Positions 23,555 to 31,917 are shown, counted from the first letter of the stretch. The stretch is 34,104 nucleotides of DNA from an uncultured Bacteroidales bacterium (GCA_900546445.1 URCV01000016.1:1-34104), one strand, 5' to 3'. The notes: generated from the letters alone by a model not told the origin. Numbers and translations are program-made.

Positions 23555-24685
23555 ATGAAATTTCAGATAGAGTGTAAAGATAAGGCAAGTGGCGCCAGAA
23601 CGGGAGTGATTACCACCGACCACGGTGAGATTCATACTCCTATTTTTATGCCTGTAGGCACCGTAGGGTCGGTAAAGGGCGTATATCACCACGACCTGAA
23701 GGACGACATAAAGGCCGAGATTATATTAGGAAATACCTATCACCTGTATCTGCGTCCGGGATTGGACATTCTGAAGGCGGCGGGTGGACTGCATAAGTTC
23801 GAAAGCTGGGACAGGCCGATTCTCACCGACAGCGGTGGATTTCAGGTCTTTTCCCTCACTTCCATAAGAAAGCTTACCGAAAGGGGATGTACTTTTCGCT
23901 CCCACATAGACGGCTCCCGCCACGAGTTTACTCCTGAAAACAACGTGGAGACACAGCGCATTATAGGCGCGGACATTATGATGGCACTCGATGAGTGCTG
24001 TCCGGGCGACGCGACTCACGAATATGCGCGTAATTCCTTGAATCTCACTAAGAATTGGCTCGAGCGGTATTCGAAGCACTTCCACGAGACGGAGCCTCTC
24101 TACGGCTATTCGCAGACATTCTTCCCCATAATCCAGGGCTGTGTCTATCCGGACCTTAGAACGGAGGCAGCCGAGCACGCACTCGAGTTCGCCGATGCCG
24201 GTATCGCGATAGGCGGATTGGCCGTGGGTGAACCGACCGAGAAGATGTACGAGATGCTGGAACTGCTTAACCCGATAATTCCTCAGGAAAAGGCCCGCTA
24301 TCTGATGGGTGTAGGTACACCGGCTAACCTTCTGGAAGGCATAGCTCGCGGAGTGGATATGTTCGACTGCGTGATGCCTACCCGAAACGGACGTAACGGT
24401 ATGTTGTTTACTTGGAATGGCATAATGAATATGAGAAACGCGAAGTGGGAGAGCGACTTTTCGCCTCTCGATGCGTGCGGAACCTCATTTGTGGACCATA
24501 CCTACACGAAGGCCTATCTAAGGCACCTTTTCATAGCAGGGGAGATCTTCGCCGGAATGATAGCCAGCGAGCATAACTTGGCATTCTATCTGGACGTGGT
24601 CCGTCAGGCCCGCGCACATATTCAGGCAGGTGATTTCCTCGAATGGAAAGACTCTGTGATTCCTCGCATTACCTCCAGATTATGA
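23555..24685 (+). CDS. tgt: Queuine tRNA-ribosyltransferase
   Basis: This 376-residue cytoplasmic enzyme exchanges guanine 34 for preQ1 in GUN-anticodon tRNAs. Seen: HTPIFMPVGTVGSVKGV, the substrate pocket LTDSGGFQVFSL near residues 90-101 with the conserved Asp, GGLAVGEP near 220-227, and the nucleophile region FDCVMPTRNGRNG near 270-282. The zinc region is odd: where most Tgt have C-x-C-x2-C, this one has LDACGTSFVDHTYTKAYLRHL, with one cysteine. The start at 23555 fits homologs; 20 codons before it in the open frame do not. The stop overlaps the LptF/G-type gene as ATGA, a common Bacteroidota arrangement. Confidence 0.95.
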   Translation: MKFQIECKDKASGARTGVITTDHGEIHTPIFMPVGTVGSVKGVYHHDLKDDIKAEIILGNTYHLYLRPGLDILKAAGGLHKFESWDRPILTDSGGFQVFSLTSIRKLTERGCTFRSHIDGSRHEFTPENNVETQRIIGADIMMALDECCPGDATHEYARNSLNLTKNWLERYSKHFHETEPLYGYSQTFFPIIQGCVYPDLRTEAAEHALEFADAGIAIGGLAVGEPTEKMYEMLELLNPIIPQEKARYLMGVGTPANLLEGIARGVDMFDCVMPTRNGRNGMLFTWNGIMNMRNAKWESDFSPLDACGTSFVDHTYTKAYLRHLFIAGEIFAGMIASEHNLAFYLDVVRQARAHIQAGDFLEWKDSVIPRITSRL

Positions 24686-25776
24686 AAGAGTTACGAGTAA
24701 AGAAACTGGACTGGTACATATTCAAGAGCTTCATTCTCACCTTTTTCATCGCTCTTATCCTCATCATCGGTATCGTAATCATCTTCGATATTTCCGAGAA
24801 GATAGACGATTTCGTGAAGAACGAGGCTCCGCTAAAGGCCATTATAGTAGACTATTACCTGAACTTCATACCTTATTTCATAAATATGTTCAGTCCGCTG
24901 TTCGTATTTATCACGGTAGTATTCTACACCTCGCGCCAGGCGGCCAATTCCGAAATCATAGCCATCCTTTCCAGTGGTGTGAGCTACAGGCGTATGCTTA
25001 TGCCTTATATGGCAGCGGCGGCTATCATTACCGGACTCTCGCTTATGCTAAACCTTTATGTGATACCTAAATCGAATGCCACGAGACTCGAATTCGAACA
25101 GACTTACGTGAAGAAGAGAAGCGCTGCGAAGACTAGAAATATCCATTACCAGATAGCTCCGGGAGAGTTCGTATACGTGGAGTCCTTCAGCCAGTGGAAC
25201 AAGACAGCCTATAAGTTCACTCTCGAAAACATAGAAGACAATAGGCTGGTAAGCAAGCTCTCTGCAGAATCTGCGCAGTGGGACAGCACCATGGACGGCT
25301 GGAGACTGCGCCGCTACGTGCTTCGCGACTACGCCGACGGACTCGAAGACAGGGTACAATGCGGTGAAAGGCTCGACACGGTAATCGCGCTCAAGCTTTC
25401 CGACTTCTATTTTAACGAAAAGACGGTTCAGACTCTTTCCATAAAGAACTTGAATGCACTCATAGAGACGCAGAAGATGCGAGGCGATTCCAATGTGATG
25501 TACGCCGAAATCGAGAAGAATAACCGCTATGCGCTTCCTTTCTCGGCATTCATCCTGACGATAATGGGCGTGGCCCTGTCGTCGCGAAAGAAGAGGGGAG
25601 GCATAGGCTGGAACCTCGGACTGGGCATAGGATTGGCCTTCACATACATTCTATTCATGCGCTTCAGCCAGATGTTCGTTTACGCAGGCACCATGTCAGC
25701 GACCATAGCCCTCTGGCTCCCGAACGTGATATTCGCGATAATTGCCGCCATCCTCTACAAGAAGGCGCCGAAATAA
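24682..25776 (+). CDS. LptF/LptG family LPS export permease
   Basis: This 364-residue YjgP/YjgQ-type protein is part of the LptB2FG ABC transporter, which extracts lipopolysaccharide from the inner membrane toward LptC and LptA. An N-terminal membrane helix (WYIFKSFILTFFIALILIIG) and two more before residue 130 are followed by a periplasmic beta domain of about 190 residues and three C-terminal helices, with SSRKKRGGIGWNLGLGI before the last two, as in the family. YTSRQAANSEIIAILSSGVS near residue 80-100 is the conserved coupling region. Whether this is LptF or LptG is not decidable here. The ATGA overlap with tgt sets the start; dut follows after 9 bases. Confidence 0.9.
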   Translation: MKELRVKKLDWYIFKSFILTFFIALILIIGIVIIFDISEKIDDFVKNEAPLKAIIVDYYLNFIPYFINMFSPLFVFITVVFYTSRQAANSEIIAILSSGVSYRRMLMPYMAAAAIITGLSLMLNLYVIPKSNATRLEFEQTYVKKRSAAKTRNIHYQIAPGEFVYVESFSQWNKTAYKFTLENIEDNRLVSKLSAESAQWDSTMDGWRLRRYVLRDYADGLEDRVQCGERLDTVIALKLSDFYFNEKTVQTLSIKNLNALIETQKMRGDSNVMYAEIEKNNRYALPFSAFILTIMGVALSSRKKRGGIGWNLGLGIGLAFTYILFMRFSQMFVYAGTMSATIALWLPNVIFAIIAAILYKKAPK

Positions 25777-25785
25777 TCTAATTCT

Positions 25786-26220
25786 ATGGTAGTGAAAGTG
25801 ATAAATAGAAGTGCCAATGCGCTTCCACAGTATTCTACATTAGCCGCAGCAGGTATGGATGTTCGAGCTCAGATCGAAAGCCCGATTACGATTGGCCCGC
25901 TGGAAAGGGTCGCAGTGCCCACAGGCCTGTATATGGAAATCCCGGTGGGGTGCGAGGTGCAGGTGCGTCCGAGAAGTGGTCTTGCGGCCAAGCACGGCAT
26001 CACGGTGCTTAACAGCCCCGGTACGATAGATGCGGATTATCGCGGCGAGTTGAAGGTGATTCTGGTGAATCTGTCGAACGAGCCGTTTACGATAGAAAGC
26101 GGCGAGCGCATAGCGCAGCTGGTATTGGCCCGCCACGAAGTCATCGAATGGGAAGAGGTGGAGTCGCTGTCAGACTCTGCCAGAGGCGCCGGCGGATTTG
26201 GCAGCACGGGTGTAAAATAA
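25786..26220 (+). CDS. dut: dUTP diphosphatase
   Basis: This 144-residue homotrimeric enzyme hydrolyses dUTP to dUMP and keeps uracil out of DNA. All family motifs are visible: AAAGMDVRA (motif 1, Asp), RPRSGLAAKHGI (2), NSPGTIDADYRGELKVILVN (3, catalytic Asp), GERIAQLVL (4) and the C-terminal ARGAGGFGSTG (5) closing the active site. The length is standard. It follows the LptF/G gene by 9 bases. The last 17 codons are overlapped on the opposite strand by the end of the PAP2 gene. Confidence 0.97.
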   Translation: MVVKVINRSANALPQYSTLAAAGMDVRAQIESPITIGPLERVAVPTGLYMEIPVGCEVQVRPRSGLAAKHGITVLNSPGTIDADYRGELKVILVNLSNEPFTIESGERIAQLVLARHEVIEWEEVESLSDSARGAGGFGSTGVK

Positions 26221-26775
26221 CCAGAGGAAGAGTCTTGCGAAGAGGATTCCGAAGAATGCTCCTACCATAAAGCCCACGAGCACGTCTCCCAGGAAGTGCT
26301 TTCCCACGAATACTCTGCTGACTCCCACCAGTATGGCCCAGATAGGTAGAACTATCTTCCAGGTCCTGCTCTTCAGAATTATGGAAGCGGCGCAGGCGAA
26401 TCCTATGGCATTAGCCGCGTGTGCGGAGAAGAATCCATAAGGGTGTCTGGCACTGGCTCCTGCAAGCATATGCAGCCCTCGCTTCACTATAAGTGGGTTA
26501 TTGCACGGGCGAAGTCTGTCGACGGCGTCCTTTACCACATTACATACCTGGTCTATGCAGAGTATGCAAAGCACTATGGTAATCACACTTATAAGTCCCA
26601 GTTTCCAGCCTAATTTGCGAATCAGCAGACATATTACCAAAAGGTAAAGAGGCGTCCACAACCATCTGTCGCTGAACCAAATCCATATCTGGTCCGAGAT
26701 GGTGCTGTGAAGGGAGTTAATCCATAGGGTGATGTTCTGATCGACGGTTTCCAGTTGTCTTAATATCGTTTCCAT
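26170..26775 (-). CDS. PAP2-family phosphatase, membrane bound
   Basis: This 201-residue protein has about five membrane helices and the three PAP2 motifs: K82-x6-RP (KDAVDRLRP), S117-A-H119 (FFSAHAAN) and R154-x5-H160-x3-D164 (SRVFVGKHFLGD), so it should be active on a lipid phosphate or diphosphate such as undecaprenyl diphosphate, phosphatidylglycerol phosphate or lipid A. The exact substrate cannot be inferred. It is downstream of obg with a 5-bp gap and probably co-transcribed. Its last 16 codons overlap the end of dut in convergent orientation; the tail TRAAKSAGASGRV is thus drawn from the antisense of dut and may be functionally neutral. Confidence 0.9.
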   Translation of the reverse strand: METILRQLETVDQNITLWINSLHSTISDQIWIWFSDRWLWTPLYLLVICLLIRKLGWKLGLISVITIVLCILCIDQVCNVVKDAVDRLRPCNNPLIVKRGLHMLAGASARHPYGFFSAHAANAIGFACAASIILKSRTWKIVLPIWAILVGVSRVFVGKHFLGDVLVGFMVGAFFGILFARLFLWLFYTRAAKSAGASGRV

Positions 26776-26780
26776 TTTCG

Positions 26781-27773
26781 TTAATCCTTTAGGGCCTCCC
26801 AGAGCATGTCCTTCAATTCCTTAAGGCCTTCCTGGGATACTGATGAGATGAATACGTGAGGCAAATCCTTAGGGAGACTAGGAAGCATCTCCTCTTCCAA
26901 GTCCTTATCTATAAGGTCGCATTTGGTAATGGCCAGCACTCTTTTCTTGTCGAGAAGTTCCGGATTATACATCCTCAATTCCCCGAGAAGGGTGTCGTAG
27001 CACTTCTGTATGTCGTCCTCTTCGGCAGATATCATAAAGAGAAGCACGGAGTTACGCTCGATGTGCCTGAGGAATCGCGTGCCTATGCCCCTGCCCTCGT
27101 GCGCACCCTCGATGATTCCCGGGATGTCGGCCATTACGAATGACTGGTCGTCGTAGTATTTGACTATGCCCAAGTTAGGCTCGAGCGTGGTGAATGCGTA
27201 GGAAGCGATTTTAGGCTTGGCAGCAGTGATGGAAGAGAGAAGGGTAGACTTGCCCGCATTAGGGAAGCCCACAAGTCCCACGTCTGCAAGCAGTTTGAGC
27301 TCCAGAACGTACCATCCTTCGACACCGTCCTCGCCCGGCTGTGCGAAACGCGGAGTCTGCAGGGTCGAGGTCTTGAAATTGTTATTGCCAAGTCCGCCGC
27401 GACCGCCCGGACATAGAACTCGCTCTTCGCCCGGCTCGACCAATTCGAAAAGCACTTCGCCGGTTTCTGCATCTTTCACTACGGTACCCACAGGAACGGG
27501 GATGGTGATGTCCGCACCGTTTTTTCCGTGACAAAGCGCTCCGCTGCCGCCCTCGCCGTCTTCCGCTATGATGTGCCTGCGGAATTTGAGGTGAATGAGG
27601 GTCCAGTATTGAGGGTCGGCCTTCAGGATAATGCTCCCGCCTCGTCCTCCGTCGCCCCCGTCCGGGCCGCCCTTAGGAACGTATTTGGCTCTGTATAGGT
27701 GCATCGAGCCCGCTCCGCCGTGGCCTGAATGACAAAATATCTTTACGTAGTCTATGAAATTGCTATCCGCCAT
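26781..27773 (-). CDS. obg: GTPase Obg/CgtA
   Basis: This 330-residue ribosome-assembly and stress GTPase has the Gly-rich Obg fold at residues 1-158 (SGHGGAGSMHLYRAKYVPKG, GGDGGRGGS, KNGADITIPVPVGT) and a G domain with GFPNAGKSTLLSS (G1), YAFTTLEPN (G2), DIPGIIEGAHEGRGIG (G3) and TKCDL (G4, replacing NKxD by TKCD as in most Obg). It binds pre-50S subunits. No C-terminal OCT extension, as in many Bacteroidota. It has a -7-like box at 27796-27803 and shares an intergenic region with the divergent capsule locus. PAP2 follows it. Confidence 0.97.
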   Translation of the reverse strand: MADSNFIDYVKIFCHSGHGGAGSMHLYRAKYVPKGGPDGGDGGRGGSIILKADPQYWTLIHLKFRRHIIAEDGEGGSGALCHGKNGADITIPVPVGTVVKDAETGEVLFELVEPGEERVLCPGGRGGLGNNNFKTSTLQTPRFAQPGEDGVEGWYVLELKLLADVGLVGFPNAGKSTLLSSITAAKPKIASYAFTTLEPNLGIVKYYDDQSFVMADIPGIIEGAHEGRGIGTRFLRHIERNSVLLFMISAEEDDIQKCYDTLLGELRMYNPELLDKKRVLAITKCDLIDKDLEEEMLPSLPKDLPHVFISSVSQEGLKELKDMLWEALKD

Positions 27774-27795
27774 AATCTTTAAAACTTCTAACGCG

Positions 27796-27803
27796 CAAAG
27801 ATA
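27796..27803 (-). promoter_or_regulatory. Putative -7 box for obg
   Basis: The minus strand reads TATCTTTG, a TAnnTTTG match, 22 bases before the obg ATG. The -33 region is only a T-run. Confidence 0.5.
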
Positions 27804-27834
27804 ATGAAAGTTAGGGATTGTTAAAAAAAATGAC

Positions 27835-27842
27835 TACCTTTG
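27835..27842 (+). promoter_or_regulatory. Putative -7 box of the capsule locus
   Basis: TACCTTTG matches TAnnTTTG; the best -33 candidate is TTAG at 27811-27814 with a 20-base spacer. No inverted repeats flank it, so it does not look phase-variable by inversion. The transcript would have a leader of about 160 nt before upxY. Confidence 0.5.
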
Positions 27843-28006
27843 TGAGGTTGTGTTCGGAGAAAAACGGACGAGCTTCGCTTAAATTTAACTAAGTGACTAA
27901 TTATTAGACATTTAGTGACAGTTTGAGGAGCTAAGGATTTGCCTTCTGGTCGAGAAGAGCGAGAAAACGGCAGAGATGAAGGCGCGAATAAAGTAGTTGA
28001 TAATTA
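27843..28006 (+). promoter_or_regulatory. Long leader of the upxY-led locus
   Basis: About 160 bases without a gene. It holds a palindrome CTAATTATTAG (27897-27907) flanked by two AGTGAC copies (27892-27897 and 27914-27919), and a 6-codon ATG...TAG frame (27976-27996, MKARIK). UpxY-type antiterminators are known to act on the leaders of their own capsule operons, so this region is a candidate target; no clear terminator hairpin was found in it. Confidence 0.4.
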
Positions 28007-28546
28007 GTGGATAAGGATAAAACTGTACGTTGGTACGCGATGAGTGCGATTTATCGCAGCGAACTAAAGGTTAAGGACTATTTGGATTCTCGCGGCATTG
28101 AATGCTATGTACCTATGACCGAAGTTGTGCGCCTAAGGCGCGGACGTAAGGTTAAGGAAAAGGTCCCTGCAGTATGTAACCTGATTTTTGTCCACTCTGA
28201 TTCTCAGACCATTAATAACGTAAAGACAGTTCAGCCACGACTTCAGTTCAAGACTATGCCCTGCGAGGGGAAAAACGAGCGGATCGTCATTCCCGATGCG
28301 CAGATGGCTGAATTCATAAAGGTGTCCTCGTCCAGTATCCTAGAAAAGGAATACGTCGACCCTGCGCTTCTTAAACTTCGTGTAGGACAGAGAGTTAAGG
28401 TCACACTTACGGACGGCACCTCTATAGAAGGCATCTTTATGACACTGAAAAAGAAAAAGACCATAGTGGTAAACGCAGGCAACGTAATAGCCATAGCGTT
28501 CGACGGCGACGGAAAGACCATCGAAGTGCTTGGTGAAAATTCGTAA
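28007..28546 (+). CDS. UpxY-type NusG-like transcription antiterminator
   Basis: This 179-residue protein begins at a GTG (28007), keeping the family opening WYAMSAIYRSELKVKDYL, which is the NGN domain of NusG (first 100 residues, with VPAVCNLIFVHSD). A KOW-like region, LRVGQRVKVTLTDGTSIEGI then VNAGNVIAIAFDG, closes it. UpxY proteins in Bacteroides are encoded at the front of capsular polysaccharide loci and let RNA polymerase read through early termination sites in their own operon. Here it precedes rmlB, rmlA, ugd and a CapE-like gene. No UpxZ-type partner follows directly. The alternative ATG at 28040 would cut into the NGN fold. Confidence 0.88.
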   Translation: MDKDKTVRWYAMSAIYRSELKVKDYLDSRGIECYVPMTEVVRLRRGRKVKEKVPAVCNLIFVHSDSQTINNVKTVQPRLQFKTMPCEGKNERIVIPDAQMAEFIKVSSSSILEKEYVDPALLKLRVGQRVKVTLTDGTSIEGIFMTLKKKKTIVVNAGNVIAIAFDGDGKTIEVLGENS

Positions 28547-28550
28547 CATC

Positions 28551-29624
28551 GTGAAAGGCAGAAGCATAATAGTGACAGGAGGCGCGGGCTTCATAGGAAG
28601 CCACGTGGTAAGAAGGCTCGTGGAGCGCTACCCGTCCTACCGCATCATCTGCCTCGACTGCCTGACCTACGCCGGGAACCTATCTAACCTCTCCGACATC
28701 TCCTCTCGGGCCAATTATCGCTTCGCGAAGATGGATATTTGCGACACGGAAGGCGTGGCGCGACTGATGCGCGAGGAAAAGGTGGACGGAATAATCCACT
28801 TGGCCGCTGAAAGTCACGTAGATAGGTCGATAGAAGATCCGCTTTCATTTGCGAGGACTAACGTGCTGGGCACGCTCTCGATGCTGCAGGCTGCGCGGAA
28901 GGTTTGGCAGGAAAGGGAAGAGGGGTTCGAAGGCAAGAGATTCTACCATATCTCCACCGATGAGGTGTTCGGAGCGCTGGAACTCGGTGAGGAGCAGAAG
29001 TTTAATGAAGAGATGAAGTACGCGCCGCACAGTCCGTACAGCGCTTCTAAGGCAAGTGCAGACCACTTCGTGAGGGCATTTGCCGATACTTATGGGATGC
29101 CGGTGGTGATTAGCAACTGCTCGAATAACTTCGGGCCTAATCAGTTCCCGGAAAAGCTTATCCCGCTGGTAGTTAACAATATCAAGCACCGCAGGGACAT
29201 CCCCGTCTATGGCACGGGCGACAATGTGCGCGATTGGCTTTATGTCGAGGACCACGCGAGTGCGATAGATGCCGTATTCCACAGGGGAGTGAACGGGCAG
29301 ACGTATTGCATAGGCGGGGGCAACGAGCTGAGCAATATAGAGTTGGTCCGAAAACTGATAGCGGTGACTGACAGGCTCCTGGGCCGCGCGGAAGGGGAGG
29401 ATGAGGCGTTGATAAGGTTTGTGGCCGACAGGAAAGGACATGATAAAAGATATGCTATAGATAGCAGCAAGATACGTCGCGAACTGGGTTGGCAGCCGGA
29501 AACCGGACTGGAAGAGGGTCTGGAAAAGACTGTGAGGTGGTATCTGGAGAATGGCGATTGGCTCGAAGGGGTGACGAGCGGCGAATATGTGAAGTATTAC
29601 GATAGAATGTACTTAGGCAGATGA
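28551..29624 (+). CDS. rmlB: dTDP-glucose 4,6-dehydratase
   Basis: This 357-residue extended SDR enzyme converts dTDP-glucose to dTDP-4-keto-6-deoxyglucose. Rossmann motif TGGAGFIGSHVV at residues 9-20, HLAAESHVDRSIEDP, the catalytic region HISTDEVFGAL (Thr-Asp-Glu) and YSASKASADHFVRAF with the YxxxK pair are all present, as is RDWLYVEDHASAIDA. I chose the GTG at 28551, four bases past the upxY stop, since it puts the Rossmann motif at the family's usual position; in-frame TTG 28530 or GTG 28533 would overlap upxY. The stop overlaps rmlA as ATGA. Product could feed rhamnose, fucosamine-type or Qui3N-type sugars. Confidence 0.95.
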   Translation: MKGRSIIVTGGAGFIGSHVVRRLVERYPSYRIICLDCLTYAGNLSNLSDISSRANYRFAKMDICDTEGVARLMREEKVDGIIHLAAESHVDRSIEDPLSFARTNVLGTLSMLQAARKVWQEREEGFEGKRFYHISTDEVFGALELGEEQKFNEEMKYAPHSPYSASKASADHFVRAFADTYGMPVVISNCSNNFGPNQFPEKLIPLVVNNIKHRRDIPVYGTGDNVRDWLYVEDHASAIDAVFHRGVNGQTYCIGGGNELSNIELVRKLIAVTDRLLGRAEGEDEALIRFVADRKGHDKRYAIDSSKIRRELGWQPETGLEEGLEKTVRWYLENGDWLEGVTSGEYVKYYDRMYLGR

Positions 29625-30490
29625 AAGGGATAGTTCTCGCAGGTGGGTCAGGTAGTAGGTTATATCCTATCACTAAGGGGATTAGCAAGCAGCTGATGCC
29701 CATTTACGACAAGCCGATGGTGTATTACCCGATAAGCGTTCTTATGAACTCAGGAATACGGGACATTCTGATTATCAGCACTCCGCAGGATCTGCCGGGT
29801 TTCGAGAGACTGCTGGGCGACGGAAGTGAGCTGGGAGTGAGATTCGAGTACGCGGAGCAGAGTAGGCCGGAGGGATTAGCCCAGGCGTTCACGATAGGAA
29901 GAGATTTTATCGGCGAGGACAGTGTGGCTTTAGTGTTGGGAGACAATATCTTTCACGGCGCAGGGTTCGAGGAGAAGCTCTCGCGTGCCGCACGCGAGGC
30001 CGATGGCGGAAGGGCTACGATATTCGGATACTGGGTAAGTGACCCGGGGCGCTATGGAGTGGCGGAGTTCGACGAGAATGGCAGGTGCCTGAGCATAGAG
30101 GAGAAACCGAAGGAGCCGAAGAGTCATTACGCGGTGGTGGGGCTTTATTTCTACCCGAACAGCGTGGTGGACGTGGCCGCAGGAATTAAGAAATCCTCTC
30201 GCGGAGAGTACGAGATAACCTCTGTAAATCAGCATTATCTGAGCGAAGGCCTTCTGGAGGTGCAGAAGCTCGAGAGGGGATTCGCCTGGCTGGATACCGG
30301 GACTTTCGAGTCGCTTTCGCAGGCATCCAACTATATAGAGACCATAGAGAAAAGGCAAGCGCTGAAGGTGGCGTGCCTCGAGGAAATCGCCTTTACGAAG
30401 GGTTGGATCGACGCCGCGCAGCTTCGCCGCCTCGCCGAGCCCATGGCCCATAACGAATACGGCAAGTACCTGCTGGAATTAGGAAGGTGA
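29621..30490 (+). CDS. rmlA: Glucose-1-phosphate thymidylyltransferase
   Basis: This 289-residue enzyme joins glucose-1-phosphate with dTTP to give dTDP-glucose, the substrate of the adjacent RmlB. The nucleotide-binding LAGGSGSRLYPITKGISKQL at residues 6-25, DKPMVYYPISVLM, LGDNIFHG near 110-117 with the metal-binding Asp, and WLDTGTFESL near 224-233 are characteristic. Length is standard for short-form RmlA. The ATGA overlap with rmlB shows one translational unit. rmlC and rmlD do not follow; instead an A+T-rich ATPase gene with its own possible promoter intervenes. Confidence 0.96.
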   Translation: MKGIVLAGGSGSRLYPITKGISKQLMPIYDKPMVYYPISVLMNSGIRDILIISTPQDLPGFERLLGDGSELGVRFEYAEQSRPEGLAQAFTIGRDFIGEDSVALVLGDNIFHGAGFEEKLSRAAREADGGRATIFGYWVSDPGRYGVAEFDENGRCLSIEEKPKEPKSHYAVVGLYFYPNSVVDVAAGIKKSSRGEYEITSVNQHYLSEGLLEVQKLERGFAWLDTGTFESLSQASNYIETIEKRQALKVACLEEIAFTKGWIDAAQLRRLAEPMAHNEYGKYLLELGR

Positions 30491-30496
30491 GGATCT

Positions 30497-30560
30497 AAGT
30501 ATAGTTTGATGTTTTAAGATAAAATTGCAAAGTATAGTTTGAAATAATTTTGTATATTTG
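30497..30560 (+). promoter_or_regulatory. Direct repeats and -7 box before the AAA ATPase gene
   Basis: AAGTATAGTTTGA occurs at 30497-30509 and again at 30530-30542 (period 33). TATATTTG (30553-30560) is a full TAnnTTTG match, 23 bases before the ATG; the nearest TTTG (30538-30541) is only 11 bases away, so the -33 box is uncertain. The repeated element could be a regulator site brought in with the gene. Confidence 0.5.
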
Positions 30561-30582
30561 TTAAGTAAACTTTAGAGCTATT

Positions 30583-31857
30583 ATGGATAAGCAGATTATT
30601 AAGACTATAATTACTGAAAAGCAGAATACCGTCACGAAGTATTCTGTTATAAAAAGGAACTTTGATTTTGACTCGAGTGCCAATTATGTTCTTGTTGGGT
30701 TAAGAAGAGCTGGGAAGTCGTATCTGTTATATTACGATATACAGAAGCATATAAATAGTGGAGAGAAGTCCAAGGAAGATATTTTATATATCAATTTCGA
30801 GGATGAACGACTTTCTTTTGAAAACGCATCGGAATTAGGCGAGATATTGGATGCATATTATGAGTTGTATCCGCAGAGAACACCTTTGATTTATCTGGAT
30901 GAGATACAGATTGTGTCTGATTGGGAGAAATTTGCAAGAAGGCTTGCAGACTCCAAATACCGAGTCATGATAACCGGCAGTAATGCCAAGATGTTGAGTA
31001 GGGAGATAGCCTCTTCTTTAGGAGGACGATTTATTCCGAAAGAGATTTCACCGTTTTCTTTTAAGGAATACAATCGGTATAAAGGTATCGAATTAGGAAA
31101 CAATTGGTTATACGATTCCACCGTCTGCGCTACAGTGGCAAATAGTTTTGATGAATATTTTTATAATGGTGGTATAGCAGAGTCTTTCCCATTATCCGAT
31201 AAGCGAGAATATCTGAATTCACTTTATCAGAAAATACTTGTGGGAGACATAGTGGAAAGGAATGGAATTCGGAATCCGCGTGTGTTTCGTCTTTTGGTAA
31301 GGAAGTTGGCAGATAGTGTAATGCAGCCTTCTTCGATAAGTAGGTTACATCACATAGTCTGTTCAAGTGGAGATAAGATAAGTTTAGGTGTTCTAAAGGA
31401 TTATCTTGGCTATATGGAGGAAGCATATTTGTTTTTTTCTATACCTAACCTTGCATCTCCTATTACGGAACAAACAACAATTCAGAAAAGGTATATGTCA
31501 GACAATGGATTGCTGAATTTGTTCTTGTTAAACGGGCAGACAAAATTGCTGGAGAACATAGTAGCTATAGAGTTAAATCGAAGGTATAGAAATACACAGG
31601 AGGAGACACTTTTATACTATTATAATAAGAATGTTGAAATAGATTTTTGTATTCCTTCTGAAAAACTTGCCATCCAAGTGTCGTATTCATTGACGGATTC
31701 AAATACTTACGAAAGAGAAGTCGGAGCTTTGGATAGTTTTCTAAAAAAGAATCCAGATTATTCCGCTATGATAGTTACTCGAGATCAGCAAAATAGAATC
31801 GAATTGGACGGACACACCATAGATGTGCTACCAGTTTGGAAGTGGTTGTGCATTTGA
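30583..31857 (+). CDS. AAA_14 ATPase with DUF4143 domain
   Basis: This 424-residue protein has an N-terminal P-loop (LVGLRRAGKSYLLYY, residues 37-51), Walker B with TPLIYLDEIQIVSDWEKF near 95-112, sensor MITGSNAKMLSREIASSLGG near 130-150 and the DUF4143-like C-terminal part. That part ends with VEIDFCIPSEKLAIQVSY, which resembles a PD-(D/E)xK fold remnant with Q and S at the usual E and K. Such ATPases are numerous and often transferred in Bacteroidota, sometimes discussed as defence or toxin-like, but no function is established. Its A+T-rich codons (33% G+C in one 60-base sample, versus 53% in rmlB) differ clearly from neighbours and suggest recent insertion into the capsule operon. Confidence 0.9.
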   Translation: MDKQIIKTIITEKQNTVTKYSVIKRNFDFDSSANYVLVGLRRAGKSYLLYYDIQKHINSGEKSKEDILYINFEDERLSFENASELGEILDAYYELYPQRTPLIYLDEIQIVSDWEKFARRLADSKYRVMITGSNAKMLSREIASSLGGRFIPKEISPFSFKEYNRYKGIELGNNWLYDSTVCATVANSFDEYFYNGGIAESFPLSDKREYLNSLYQKILVGDIVERNGIRNPRVFRLLVRKLADSVMQPSSISRLHHIVCSSGDKISLGVLKDYLGYMEEAYLFFSIPNLASPITEQTTIQKRYMSDNGLLNLFLLNGQTKLLENIVAIELNRRYRNTQEETLLYYYNKNVEIDFCIPSEKLAIQVSYSLTDSNTYEREVGALDSFLKKNPDYSAMIVTRDQQNRIELDGHTIDVLPVWKWLCI

Positions 31858-31917
31858 TGAAGAGGGTTTGAAATAATAAATATAAACAATAGTTATACCC
31901 AATTAACTCAAACAATT

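Noticed and set aside
27774..28006. Invertible (phase-variable) promoter as at Bacteroides capsule loci
   Set aside because: No pair of inverted repeats flanks the -7 box and no site-specific recombinase gene is near.
30953..31035. Frameshift or decay in the AAA_14 gene
   Set aside because: The frame is open from Walker A to the DUF4143 end with normal length; only base composition is odd.
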